From: JBOHNM01 sp050730675
GTDB taxonomy: Bacteria > Planctomycetota > Phycisphaerae > Phycisphaerales > UBA1924
Reading direction: 5' to 3'
DNA: 24,867 bases
NCBI GenBank assembly: GCA_050730675.1
Contig: JBOHNM010000051.1
Location: 1 to 24,867, forward strand
The notes under the pieces: generated by a model
What the model saw: the letters and a program-made list of their open reading frames with translations, nothing else
Told to the model about the DNA's origin: nothing
Databases searched by the model: none
Shown: in pieces, positions 1 through 7,513 of the stretch
Layout: each line of letters begins with the position of its first letter
Position numbering within the stretch: position 1 is the first letter of the stretch
Position numbers and translations under genes: made by a program

Positions 1-62
1 GGGTGGTGGCATGCCTGATCGCGGTGGGGATCATCGTGGCGGTCGTGGCGGCGAACCGGTAG
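1..62 (+). CDS. 3' end of a membrane protein (partial)
   Basis: Reading from base 3, the last 19 codons give VVACLIAVGIIVAVVAANR followed by a TAG stop at 60-62. It is a continuous hydrophobic stretch ending in a short polar Asn-Arg tail, which looks like a C-terminal transmembrane helix. The gene begins outside the window, so its family cannot be named. It converges on the S41 peptidase gene, whose stop lies 37 bases downstream. The call rests only on the hydrophobic pattern and the fit to the window edge; a chance open frame cannot be excluded. Confidence 0.45.
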   Translation, partial: VVACLIAVGIIVAVVAANR

Positions 63-99
63 GGAGTGGTTGCTGCTTCTTCTCTTGGTTGTTGTTGGT

Positions 100-2466
100 T
101 CAAGGCTGTGCCGGCGCGGACGGGAGCTTCTTCTTGACCACTTCCACGGACGCGTCGAGGAGTTCGTCCTTGCCGGCGGCGATGCCTTCCTGCGTGCGGC
201 GGGCGGAGACCGTGGGCGCGATGCCGACGCCGTGGTGGCGCGAGTCGTCGTGCTTGATCACTTTCATCCCTGTCCAGACAACGCGGTAGCCGCCGGGAAG
301 GACGAAGGGGTTGATATTGCCGTTGGTGCCGGCGGTGGGGCCGCCGACGATCTCGGCGAGCTTGTAGGCCTCGACGATGCCCATGCAGCTCTCGGCGTAG
401 GAGATCGCGCGGCCGTCGGTGACGAAGGCGACGGGCTGGTCCGGACCGCCGAGACGCGGCAGGCGCGGTGTGAGGTTCCAGCGGCCGGAGTTGAACCAGG
501 TGCGTTTGTCACCGTCGGGCATGGTGGTGACGGGGATGATCCACTTGGCGCTCTGGATAGGCTTGGAAGTGAGGTGCTGGAGGACGAGCGCGCCGGCGTC
601 GGCGGGGTAGCCTCGCAGGTCGAAGACGATGCCCTTGGCGGCCTTGAGTTTGTCCATCGACTCGTTGAGTTGCTCGGCGGTGCCGCCGTCGAGATTGAAG
701 TAGACAATGCCGGGGGCGAGTTCCGAGCCGTTTTCAGGGCGGGGCTCGGGCTTGGGTTGCGGATCGGTGGGACGATGGGTGATCTGGACGGTGGCTTTGG
801 CCCCGTCGGCACGGCGGACGGAAAGGCTCGTCTGCTCGCCGAATTGCGGCAGTTGCCGCAATTCGGCGATGGCACGCCAGCGGACCCACTGATCGGTGGC
901 GCCGGAGATTGTCGGAACAAGCTGGGCGTAGAGCTGGTCCACGGGCTTGTCGTCGATGGCGTCCACGATGTCACCACGCTGGAGTTTTCCGGCCGGGTCC
1001 GGAACCGTGATCACGAGGGACTCGCCGACCCAGGCCCAATCCAGCGGCAGGGGCGATGGGCCGGCCATGCCGGGCGATGCCACGTATCCGTGTCCATCGT
1101 GCAGGCGGGCGATGAGGGTGCGGATGGTGGTCAGGAAGGCGGGCGCGTCGCGGTCGGCGGCGGCGCGGGCGAGGGCCTGGGGCAGGGCGTCGTGCCAATC
1201 GGCCTCGACGACGTCGAAGTATGGGTAGAAGTGTTCGAGCGTGGTCCACGCGATGATGATCGCGGCGAGGCGGGTGCTGCGGTCGTTGCCGCTGGGCTGC
1301 CAGCCTTCGGGGCGATCAACGACAGGGAGCTTGCCGGGGGCTTCGAGGGGCAGCGTGTGGCCCTCGGGGTCGGTTGGGATCGCGATCGGGATGCGGGCGA
1401 TGACGCCGCCAGCGAGTTCGTGGGTGACAGCGGCGTCGGGGGCGGGGAGTTTGCGAGCGGCGGCCGGAGTGCTGATGGATTCAGTCCCGCGGGTCGAGCG
1501 GTAAGGATTGCCAGGCGTGGGCTGCGGAAGCTGCACACCGAAGTGGCTCCATGCGGTGATCTGCGTGGCTTCGGCGGGCATCGCCGGCGGTGGCGTGGGA
1601 GGCGCGGTGTGCTCGTCGCCCGGCCAGACTTGGAGAGTTGGGGCAATGGGCTTGAAGACGTGGGTGAGTGCCGCGGCGAGTTCGGCGGCGTCCTTGCACG
1701 GCTCGACGCGTTCAACACCGGCGATGGCAAGGCGGTCCCAGTCAACGCCCTTGGCTTGATCGGTGGGGTGGAAGAAGCGGACGATGCCGTAGAGCTCGGC
1801 GAAGGCCGTGACGTTGTGCAGCCCGCGGCCGGAGAGGGGCGCGGCGGGCTTGTCGGCATCGATGGCGTCGCCCATGACTTCGATCGACATCGAGGCGATG
1901 CGGACCGAGCCGGTCATGCCCATAAGTATGAAGCCGAAGTTGAGGGTCTTGGCGTCGGCGGCGATGTTGCCGATGATGGAGAAGACTCGGTACTGATCGG
2001 CGTGGGCGCGGGTGATGGGACGGTCGGACATGTTGTCGAAGAAGCCGGGCTTGTTGTCCTCGCGATCCACGCGGAGCCACATTTGTGCGCGAACGGGCTC
2101 ATCGCCGGGTCCGGGGCGGGCCCAGCCCTTGAGGTTGATGCGCTTGCCGCGGTAGGGCGTGGCGTCGATCGTGTGTATGAAGTTGCCGAAGCCGCGGACC
2201 GGACCGGGGTTGCGGGCGAGTTCAACGACGCGACCACCCTTGGCGTCTGCGTCGGCGATGACCTTGGCGGTGTAGCCGGGGGTGGGGATGAACCAACCGT
2301 CCGGCATTTGACCGAGGTCGGTGGTGGCGAAGTCGATGAGGAGGGGCGGGGTTGCCGCGGCTGCATTGGCGGGAGATGCGTTTGGCGGCGTTGTCTGGGC
2401 GATTGCCGCAATGGGCAGGGCGAATGCGAGAATAATTGCGAGGGTGAGACGGGCGAGGGGGACCAT
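100..2466 (-). CDS. Secreted S41-family (tricorn-type) serine peptidase
   Basis: 788 residues. A signal peptide covers about residues 1-23 (hydrophobic run ending AIA-Q), so the product is exported. Residues about 43-200 form a beta-rich N-terminal domain of unknown role. About 210-460 is the helical S41 N-terminal part, ending in LHDGHGYV, where His459 matches the 'DGH' histidine of tricorn-like S41 peptidases. About 475-560 looks like a PDZ-type domain. About 580-755 is the catalytic core: FDLRGYP, then GRAISYAES with Ser689 as the likely nucleophile, then VGGPTAG and HHGVGIAPTV. The family cleaves peptides, often C-terminal ends of proteins in the envelope; the substrate here is unknown. 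The ATG at 2466 is preceded by GGAGG six bases upstream, which fixes the start. An unusual perfect inverted repeat lies in the coding sequence at 836-869. The upstream MFS gene is 68 bases away on the same strand, so co-transcription is possible. Confidence 0.86.
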   Translation of the reverse strand: MVPLARLTLAIILAFALPIAAIAQTTPPNASPANAAAATPPLLIDFATTDLGQMPDGWFIPTPGYTAKVIADADAKGGRVVELARNPGPVRGFGNFIHTIDATPYRGKRINLKGWARPGPGDEPVRAQMWLRVDREDNKPGFFDNMSDRPITRAHADQYRVFSIIGNIAADAKTLNFGFILMGMTGSVRIASMSIEVMGDAIDADKPAAPLSGRGLHNVTAFAELYGIVRFFHPTDQAKGVDWDRLAIAGVERVEPCKDAAELAAALTHVFKPIAPTLQVWPGDEHTAPPTPPPAMPAEATQITAWSHFGVQLPQPTPGNPYRSTRGTESISTPAAARKLPAPDAAVTHELAGGVIARIPIAIPTDPEGHTLPLEAPGKLPVVDRPEGWQPSGNDRSTRLAAIIIAWTTLEHFYPYFDVVEADWHDALPQALARAAADRDAPAFLTTIRTLIARLHDGHGYVASPGMAGPSPLPLDWAWVGESLVITVPDPAGKLQRGDIVDAIDDKPVDQLYAQLVPTISGATDQWVRWRAIAELRQLPQFGEQTSLSVRRADGAKATVQITHRPTDPQPKPEPRPENGSELAPGIVYFNLDGGTAEQLNESMDKLKAAKGIVFDLRGYPADAGALVLQHLTSKPIQSAKWIIPVTTMPDGDKRTWFNSGRWNLTPRLPRLGGPDQPVAFVTDGRAISYAESCMGIVEAYKLAEIVGGPTAGTNGNINPFVLPGGYRVVWTGMKVIKHDDSRHHGVGIAPTVSARRTQEGIAAGKDELLDASVEVVKKKLPSAPAQP
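836..869. repeat. Perfect 16-bp inverted repeat inside the S41 peptidase gene
   Basis: Two 16-base arms, 836-851 and 854-869, are exact reverse complements separated by two bases. The arm begins TCGCCGAATTGCGGCA. On the coding strand this specifies the peptide AELRQLPQFGE, and the opposite strand reads almost the same peptide. A transcript could fold into a long, nearly loopless hairpin. It falls between the PDZ-like domain and the catalytic core. Confidence 0.9.
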
Positions 2467-2534
2467 GGCGTGCCTCCGCGGTCTGCAACCGTGCGGAGTG
2501 TACCGTGAGTCGGGTGCGTGGTTGATGTCCCCTG

Positions 2535-3830
2535 CTACTTCTTTTCGTCCGGCTGGAGGGTTCGCATGCGGCGGAGGTCGGGAAGGGCGAGTGCAATTCC
2601 AGCGACGATGATGATGGTGCCGATGCCGCCGGCGACTACGGAGGTCACCGGGGAAAACAGCTTTGCTACCGTTCCTGATTCGAATGATCCGAGTTCGTTG
2701 GAGCTTTCGATGAACACGGCGTTTACAGCAGAGACGCGGCCGCGGACGGCGTCGGTGGTGCGGAGCTGAACGAGGATGTTGCGGATGACGACCGAGACGC
2801 CGTCGAGCGCGCCGAGGGCAAAGAGCGCCGCAAGCGAGAGCCAGACGTTGGTGGAGAACCCGAAGACAATCGTGGCCGCGCCGAATCCCGCGACCGACCA
2901 GAGCAACGCCGGACCGGCTCGCTTGAATGGCGGGCGGTGCGCGAGAATCTGCGAAGTCACCAGTGCGCCGATGAACGGCATCGCGATCATCCAGCCCAGG
3001 AGCACTTCACGGTTGATACTGCCAGCATCGATGATCTTCTTCGCGAAGACGGGGAGGAGCGCGGTGGCGCCGCCGATGAGCACCGCGAAGAGGTCGAGTG
3101 TGATGGCGCCGAGCACAGTCTTTTCGTGCCGCAAATACTGCAATCCGGCCAGCATCGTCTTGAAGGACCGCGGCTCGGCGACTCTCTTGGCGGGGGCGGG
3201 ATGAACGCCGCTGATACTCAGCGCGAAGTATCCAACGCCCAGCGCGGTCGCCAGGTAGACAGGCCAAGCCTGATGTGTAACGGCGATCAGGCCGGATGTC
3301 GCCGCGATCGGCCCACCGATGGCGGCGATCTGGAAGAAAGTGCTGTTCCACGAAGCGGCATTCTGGAAGCGATCGGCCGGGACGATCTGGGCCAGGATCG
3401 CGCCGCGTGCAGGAGCGTTGAAGGCCTTGGAGATTGCTCCGAGCGCGAGAACGATGTACATGATCCACACCGGCGACTGGAAGTAGGAGAGTGCGCACAG
3501 GGCGAGCGAAGCGGTGAAGAACCCCAACTGCGACCAGAAGATGATGGTCTTGCGGTCGTGTGTATCCGCCGCATGCCCGCCCACGAGAGCAAAGCAGATC
3601 ACCGGCAGCGCTTGCGATGCGCCGATGAGCCCGAGTGCAAACTCACTTCCGGTTCGTTCATACACCTCCCACGCGACGGCCGCGGCCTGCATGCGCAGGC
3701 CAAGACCGGAGAAGAGGTAGCCGGAGGCGAACCGTCGGTAGTCGGGCAGGCGCAGGGCGGCGAAGCCGTCGTGCGGAGCGGGGACGGGCGGCGGCGGAGA
3801 GGTCGCAGGAATTTCGGTGGGAACGCCCAT
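2535..3830 (-). CDS. MFS exporter (EntS/MFS_3-like)
   Basis: 431 residues from the ATG at 3830. The protein starts with a Pro-rich cytoplasmic stretch, then FAALRLPDYRRFASGYLFSG, a typical opening of the MFS_3 (enterobactin exporter-like) group. It contains about 12 hydrophobic segments and the loop GGHAADTHDRKTI after the second helix, matching the MFS A-motif G-x-x-x-D-x-x-x-R-K/R. A mid-protein loop of polar and basic residues (APAKRVAEPRSFKTML) separates the two six-helix halves. The family exports small molecules by proton antiport; the substrate cannot be read from sequence. A TTG at 3848 in the same frame would add six residues (LFCGP), but neither start has a clear Shine-Dalgarno site, so I prefer the ATG. 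The gene lies between the REP-RAYT unit and the S41 peptidase, all on the minus strand. Confidence 0.87.
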   Translation of the reverse strand: MGVPTEIPATSPPPPVPAPHDGFAALRLPDYRRFASGYLFSGLGLRMQAAAVAWEVYERTGSEFALGLIGASQALPVICFALVGGHAADTHDRKTIIFWSQLGFFTASLALCALSYFQSPVWIMYIVLALGAISKAFNAPARGAILAQIVPADRFQNAASWNSTFFQIAAIGGPIAATSGLIAVTHQAWPVYLATALGVGYFALSISGVHPAPAKRVAEPRSFKTMLAGLQYLRHEKTVLGAITLDLFAVLIGGATALLPVFAKKIIDAGSINREVLLGWMIAMPFIGALVTSQILAHRPPFKRAGPALLWSVAGFGAATIVFGFSTNVWLSLAALFALGALDGVSVVIRNILVQLRTTDAVRGRVSAVNAVFIESSNELGSFESGTVAKLFSPVTSVVAGGIGTIIIVAGIALALPDLRRMRTLQPDEKK

Positions 3831-3866
3831 TGGTCCGCAGAATAGCAAGGGGGCGAGAGTGTCGGA

Positions 3867-3895
3867 ACTCGGAGCCGCCGGCTTCAGCCGGCGGG
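3867..3895. repeat. REP-type palindrome, left copy (29-bp inverted repeat with 4463-4491)
   Basis: The core CCGCCGGCTTCAGCCGGCGG at 3875-3894 has 9-bp arms around a two-base TC loop. The 29 bases 3867-3895 are an exact reverse complement of 4463-4491. The TGA stop of the transposase gene (3884-3886) falls in the loop. Confidence 0.92.
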
Positions 3896-4522
3896 CGATT
3901 GGTCGCGAGTTTCTGGATCATCCAACGTGATGATGGCGAGCGGATTCTCCTGCTCGCGCAGGATATATCGAACCGCGCCAAGAAATGACGCATCGTTCGT
4001 GAGCAATCGGTGCGATCCGTGGCGGGTCCACCACTTGCCCGAGACCGGCTTGGCGAAGTGTTGCCCGAGCCGGCGCGAAAGCACACCCTTGAACAACTTG
4101 AGCACATCCTCGCCTTCGCGCGAAGGCGATCCGACGACAACATGCAGGTGCGTGCGCATGATCGCTGCGGCATGCACACGCAGGTCGTGCGTCTGCGCAA
4201 CTTCACGAATACCCGCTTCACAGACACGGGCCTGCTCGTGACCGAACACCACTTCTGGACCCGTCATCAATTGCGCCGCCCGTGCTTTCCAAGCGGGCAT
4301 ATCGCGGTCGTACGTTGTATTCACGCGGTTGTGGATGACCATGTTTCCATGATCGTCCGGGTGATACCCGACAAAGCCGCGCTCATCGCCCGGCAGCCAG
4401 GTGCCGTAGGTGGTCCACGTCAGCAGGTAGTTTCCGCCTCTGGCAAGGTTCGGGCGCCCCTTCCCGCCGGCTGAAGCCGGCGGCTCCGAGTCGGGCTCCG
4501 AGTCGGGCTCCGAGTGATTCAC
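3884..4522 (-). CDS. REP-associated tyrosine transposase (RAYT, Y1_Tnp/IS200-like)
   Basis: 212 residues from a GTG at 4522. Y1 (HUH) transposases cut single-stranded DNA with a tyrosine; members associated with REP palindromes are domesticated and may spread or process REPs. Visible here are an N-terminal strand GGNYLLTWTTYGTWLPGD, the metal-binding HUH motif in MRTHLHVVVGS (His125-Leu-His127), a C-terminal WWTRHGSHRLL region, and the likely nucleophile Tyr186 in AVRYILREQENP. The gene lies between two copies of the same palindrome: residues 14-20 (PPASAGG) are translated from the right REP and the stop lies in the left REP. The GTG overlaps the mqnE stop by four bases (GTGA); it is the only standard start before the conserved domain but has no strong ribosome site, so the N-terminus is uncertain. 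An open frame continues upstream inside mqnE but is a shadow. Confidence 0.8.
   Translation of the reverse strand: MNHSEPDSEPDSEPPASAGGKGRPNLARGGNYLLTWTTYGTWLPGDERGFVGYHPDDHGNMVIHNRVNTTYDRDMPAWKARAAQLMTGPEVVFGHEQARVCEAGIREVAQTHDLRVHAAAIMRTHLHVVVGSPSREGEDVLKLFKGVLSRRLGQHFAKPVSGKWWTRHGSHRLLTNDASFLGAVRYILREQENPLAIITLDDPETRDQSPAG
4463..4491. repeat. REP-type palindrome, right copy
   Basis: The core at 4464-4483 has arms CCGCCGGCT and AGCCGGCGG around a GA loop. The 29 bases 4463-4491 match the left copy exactly in inverted orientation. The match stops at both edges: 4462 and 4492 differ from their counterparts. Confidence 0.92.
4482..4517. repeat. Three tandem 12-base units next to the right REP
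   Basis: GGCTCCGAGTCG occurs at 4482-4493 and 4494-4505, and a third copy ending in TGA instead of TCG lies at 4506-4517. In the transposase frame the units encode repeated Ser-Glu-Pro-Asp. They sit between the REP palindrome and the mqnE stop, and the first unit overlaps the REP edge. Confidence 0.9.
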
Positions 4523-5895
4523 GATTGCACGCGCCAGGCCTTGCCGTCGCGGGTCACCCGCCGGTAGACGGTGTCGCGCTCGACGGGCTTGAAGCCCGCC
4601 TCGCGGATGGCCTTCTGGAGCGTCCAGACGTTCACTTCCTGGTGGGTCGTGGAGCCAGCGACCTTCGTGATGTCGTACCACACGACCGTGCCATCGACAT
4701 CGTCGGCGCCGGCCTGGAGCATGAGCTGCGCCATGGGGAGCGTCTGCATGATCCAGAAGGCCTTGGCGTGGGGGAAGTTGTCGAGCATGAGGCGGGCAAC
4801 AGCGAGGGTGCGCAGGTTTTCCAGGCCGCCGGGGCCGGGAAGATGCTCGAGTTCCGAGCCGTCCGGGAAGAACGGGAGAGGGATGATGGTCTGGAAGTAG
4901 CCGCACGCGGAGGCGCTGGGCACTGGACACTGGGCACTGGGCGTGCCGAAAGCGACATGCTCGGGGAGCTGCGTGCCTGGGCGGGTGAGCGTGGTGACCG
5001 GCGCGGTGCCGGCGCCGCTTGCCCCCCACTGCTCATCGTCGGACTCGACTCCTTCATCCTTCGATGCCTCGACGCCTTCGTATCCCATCCTCGCCAGTGC
5101 CTCGTCTTGCGCGCGCCGCAGCATGTCCATGTGGACCAGCCGCTCGCGGCGCTGCTCGATGTGGCCGTAGAGGATGGTGGCGTTGGTGTTGAGACCGAGT
5201 TCGTGGGCGACTCGATGAACGTCGAGCCACACATCCGATCGGATCTTGCCCTTGAACGCCTCGTCGTGAACACGGTCGTCGAAGACCTCGGCGCCGCCGC
5301 CGGGGAGTGAGCCCAGCCCCGCATCCTTGAGCTGCTGGAGGACCCAGCGGATGCCGGCCTTGCGGTCGTCGTTCTTGTAGACCTTGGCGATGCGGGCGAG
5401 GTGGACAATTTCGACGGCCGTGAAGGCCTTGACATGCAGGTCGCTGCCGAGTTCGCGCGCGGTCTCGCGGATGGTGCGGACCAGATCCGTGTAGTAGCTG
5501 AACGGGAGCTTGGGGTGCAGCCCCCCCACCGAGTGCATCTCCGTTGCGCCCGCCTCGACGGCGCTGCGCACCTGGTCTTTCACGTACTCCATGTCGCGCG
5601 TGTATGCGCCGTCGTCGCCGTCCTTGCGGTAGAACTCGCAGAACTTGCACGAGAGGGCGCAGATGTTGGAGTAGTTCAGGTGGCGGTTGATGTTGTAATA
5701 CGCGGCATCGCCATGCAGACGGCGGCGGACGATGTCGGCCAACTCGCAGACGGTCCAGACGTCGGGCGTGGCGTAGAGCAACTCGCCGTCGGCGAGGGTC
5801 AGGCGCTCACCAGTCCCAATACGCGATCGGATGGCATCCAGCCGTGGGTCGCGACCGGGGGCTCGCGCGGGAGCAATGAGGGATGCAGTCTCCAT
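4519..5895 (-). CDS. mqnE: Aminofutalosine synthase MqnE (radical SAM)
   Basis: 458 residues. MqnE joins the enolpyruvyl compound made by MqnA to the adenosyl group of SAM, giving aminofutalosine in the futalosine route to menaquinone. The radical-SAM cluster motif CALSCKFC supplies Cys79, Cys83 and Cys86. It is preceded by AYYNINRHLNYSNI and followed by EMHSVGGLHPKLPFSYY, GGGAEVF, ILYGHIE and GYFQTIIPLPFFP, the family's landmarks. The start is the ATG at 5895; the frame stays open to 6078, but that extension looks non-coding and no Shine-Dalgarno site is evident. At residues about 272-330, between the LARMGYEG helix and GYFQT, there is a low-complexity insertion of roughly 60 residues, which explains why the protein exceeds the usual 360-400. 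Part of it is encoded by a heptamer repeat (4916-4943). No other men/mqn gene is in the window. Confidence 0.92.
   Translation of the reverse strand: METASLIAPARAPGRDPRLDAIRSRIGTGERLTLADGELLYATPDVWTVCELADIVRRRLHGDAAYYNINRHLNYSNICALSCKFCEFYRKDGDDGAYTRDMEYVKDQVRSAVEAGATEMHSVGGLHPKLPFSYYTDLVRTIRETARELGSDLHVKAFTAVEIVHLARIAKVYKNDDRKAGIRWVLQQLKDAGLGSLPGGGAEVFDDRVHDEAFKGKIRSDVWLDVHRVAHELGLNTNATILYGHIEQRRERLVHMDMLRRAQDEALARMGYEGVEASKDEGVESDDEQWGASGAGTAPVTTLTRPGTQLPEHVAFGTPSAQCPVPSASACGYFQTIIPLPFFPDGSELEHLPGPGGLENLRTLAVARLMLDNFPHAKAFWIMQTLPMAQLMLQAGADDVDGTVVWYDITKVAGSTTHQEVNVWTLQKAIREAGFKPVERDTVYRRVTRDGKAWRVQS
4916..4943. repeat. Tandem heptamer repeat (CTGGGCA) inside mqnE
   Basis: Four consecutive 7-base units: CTGGGCA, CTGGACA, CTGGGCA, CTGGGCG. 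Because 7 is not a multiple of 3, each unit is read in a different codon phase, giving PSAQCPVPSA on the coding strand. It lies within the extra segment of MqnE, just before the conserved GYFQTIIPLPFFP block. Confidence 0.88.
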
Positions 5896-6126
5896 GCTGC
5901 TGGATGATAGCGCGGCCCGTGAAGTTTCACTGGCAATTGAAAGTTGAACGGGGTGATTGCGGTCGCACCTGCTACCCAGACTAAATACGAACCATCGCAA
6001 TGGATGCGCAGTGGGTATCCCTAAATATGCTCGATCAACAGTTCGGAACGCCACCCAAGCCCGCACTCGGTAGAGCATTCGGTAGACTCAGTGGCACACG
6101 TCCGTGTGGCCGGGGAGCATCGAGTG

Positions 6127-7107
6127 ATGAGAACTTTGTTGGGTGTCTGCACGCTCTGCGGCTTGGCGGGTGCCGCGAGTGGGCAGTCTTTGACCGCGAT
6201 GGGCATCTTGCCGGCCGGCGCGTTGCCGCCAGGAAACGAACCGCCCGCATCGCTCTGTCATGGGCTTTCGGCCAACGGCCAAGTCGCAGTCGGTGTGGGG
6301 CTGTGGTCGCCGCGTATCAGGCCGTTTCGCTGGACTGTCGCGGGGGCTATGGCGCCGATGGACTACATGCCGGGCGTAAGCAACGCGACCGTGGCGTACG
6401 CCACGAGCGCGGACGGCTCGGTCGTTGTCGGCACCGGCACGTCGAACGGCGTGCCGAACCGAGCGCTGCGCTGGGTAGGGAACACGCCAAGCGATCTCGG
6501 AAGGCTCACGGGAGGTAATCAGTCTTATGGCTCGGACGTGAGCGACGACGGGAGCGCTGTCTGCGGCATGAGCGAATCAGCCAGCGGTCTGCGTGCTTTC
6601 CGATGGACACAGACTGGCGGCATGGTCAACCTGGGAACGCTTGCGGGCAAGGCCAGTTCCAGCGCTGACGCGATGAGCGGCGACGGGAACACCGTTGTCG
6701 GCCACGCTTACAGCGGGTCCACCGACCTGCGTGCGTTTCGCTGGAACGCGGCCGACGGCATCCAGGACCTCGGCACGCTGCCGGGGTACACGTGGCTGCA
6801 GGCCAACGACGCGACCCACGACGGCTCGCTCATCGTGGGCGTCGCTGTCGCCTCGGGGACTCCTCGCGCCTGGAAATGGACGGCGGCAACTGGATTAGTG
6901 GATTTGGGTGTGGCGCCGGGTGCCGGCGGCGCAACCGCCGACAACGTCAGTGCGGACGGTCGCGTCATCGCCGGGACTTCGGGCGAGGCCGCGATCTGGA
7001 CGGCGGGTATGGGCTGGATGACGCTCAAACGCATTCTCAATCTGAGCGGCGTCGATACAAGCGGTGGCGGCTCGATGGCCCGACCCGAGTGTCGGCGGAC
7101 GGGTTGA
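6127..7107 (+). CDS. Secreted HAF-repeat protein, truncated by a frameshift
   Basis: 326 residues in the first reading frame. The ATG at 6127 has GGGGAG nine bases upstream and is followed by a signal peptide (MRTLLGVCTLCGLAGAASG-Q). The body is a run of HAF-type repeats, each with a Trp strand followed by a DLG/NLGTL turn and an S-x-DG-x-x-VVG strand (RAFRWTQTGGMVNLGTLAG, RAFRWNAADGIQDLGTLPG); such proteins are thought to fold as beta-propeller-like extracellular domains. It is a close paralogue of the next gene. The frame ends prematurely in ARPECRRTG, while the expected continuation (VSADGLTF onwards, then the dockerin tail) lies one frame away from 7089. Restoring one base gives 425 residues against 427 in the neighbour, so a single-base deletion between about 7055 and 7088 is the simplest reading. 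The repeats may still be secreted, but without their anchor. Confidence 0.75.
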   Translation: MRTLLGVCTLCGLAGAASGQSLTAMGILPAGALPPGNEPPASLCHGLSANGQVAVGVGLWSPRIRPFRWTVAGAMAPMDYMPGVSNATVAYATSADGSVVVGTGTSNGVPNRALRWVGNTPSDLGRLTGGNQSYGSDVSDDGSAVCGMSESASGLRAFRWTQTGGMVNLGTLAGKASSSADAMSGDGNTVVGHAYSGSTDLRAFRWNAADGIQDLGTLPGYTWLQANDATHDGSLIVGVAVASGTPRAWKWTAATGLVDLGVAPGAGGATADNVSADGRVIAGTSGEAAIWTAGMGWMTLKRILNLSGVDTSGGGSMARPECRRTG

Positions 7108-7403
7108 CGTTTGCGGCCTACGGCCTGCACACGTTGCCGAATGGCTTGCAGCGGGTTGAGGGGTGGTATGCCACGATTGCGGCTGTTCCGTGCAATCAGG
7201 TGGACATCGCGGGCCTCGGCGGCGCTCCCGGCCCGGACGGCCGCGTCACACCCGATGATCTGATCGCATTTCTCGAAGGGTTCTTCGCGGGCAACCTGGT
7301 CAAGTGCGACCTCATCGGGCTTGGCGGGTTTCCCGTCCCCGACGGTCAGTTAACCGCCGACGACATCGTGGAATTCCTGCGATTGTTCTTCGTGCCGTGC
7401 TGA
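7089..7403 (+). pseudogene. Out-of-frame C-terminal part of the first HAF protein, with dockerin-like tail
   Basis: The frame beginning VSADGLTFAAYGLHTLPNG continues to a GC-type dockerin at 7191-7400: PCNQVDIAGLGG, then two EF-hand-like units (PGPDGRVTPDDLIAFLEGFF and PVPDGQLTADDIVEFLRLFF), closing in VPC and a TGA. It aligns almost residue for residue with the end of the neighbouring paralogue. It has no start or ribosome site of its own, so it is read as the severed tail of the gene at 6127. A sequencing or assembly error would also explain it. Confidence 0.75.
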
Positions 7404-7498
7404 ATCCTCGTCGTTGTTCGTATGTCGGGTATCGTCGTCTTGCGACCGATCATTGCCGCATCGGCGTCGAGCAACTGTCAGAGGCATCTCCGTCCGAC

Positions 7499-7505
7499 AA
7501 GGAGG
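7499..7505 (+). promoter_or_regulatory. Ribosome binding site fixing a GTG start
   Basis: AAGGAGG lies eight bases before the GTG at 7514. It is the strongest Shine-Dalgarno site near that gene and decides the start over the frame that stays open back to 7304. Confidence 0.8.
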
Positions 7506-7513
7506 TTTGGCGC

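Noticed and set aside
70..2508. 812-residue open frame on the + strand opposite the S41 peptidase
   Set aside because: It is an antisense shadow caused by high GC. Its translation is Gly/Asp/Val-rich with no recognisable domain, while the minus strand has a signal peptide, a ribosome site and S41 motifs.
4523..5029. N-terminal extension of the transposase frame into mqnE
   Set aside because: The added sequence is the wrong frame of mqnE and contains no transposase motif.
5896..6078. 61-residue N-terminal extension of MqnE
   Set aside because: It has no similarity to the MqnE N-terminus and reads through an AT-richer intergenic stretch. The family begins close to the ATG at 5895.
7055..7107. 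Programmed ribosomal frameshift in the first HAF gene
   Set aside because: No slippery heptamer or strong downstream structure is apparent, and the intact paralogue needs no shift. A deletion or sequence error is simpler.
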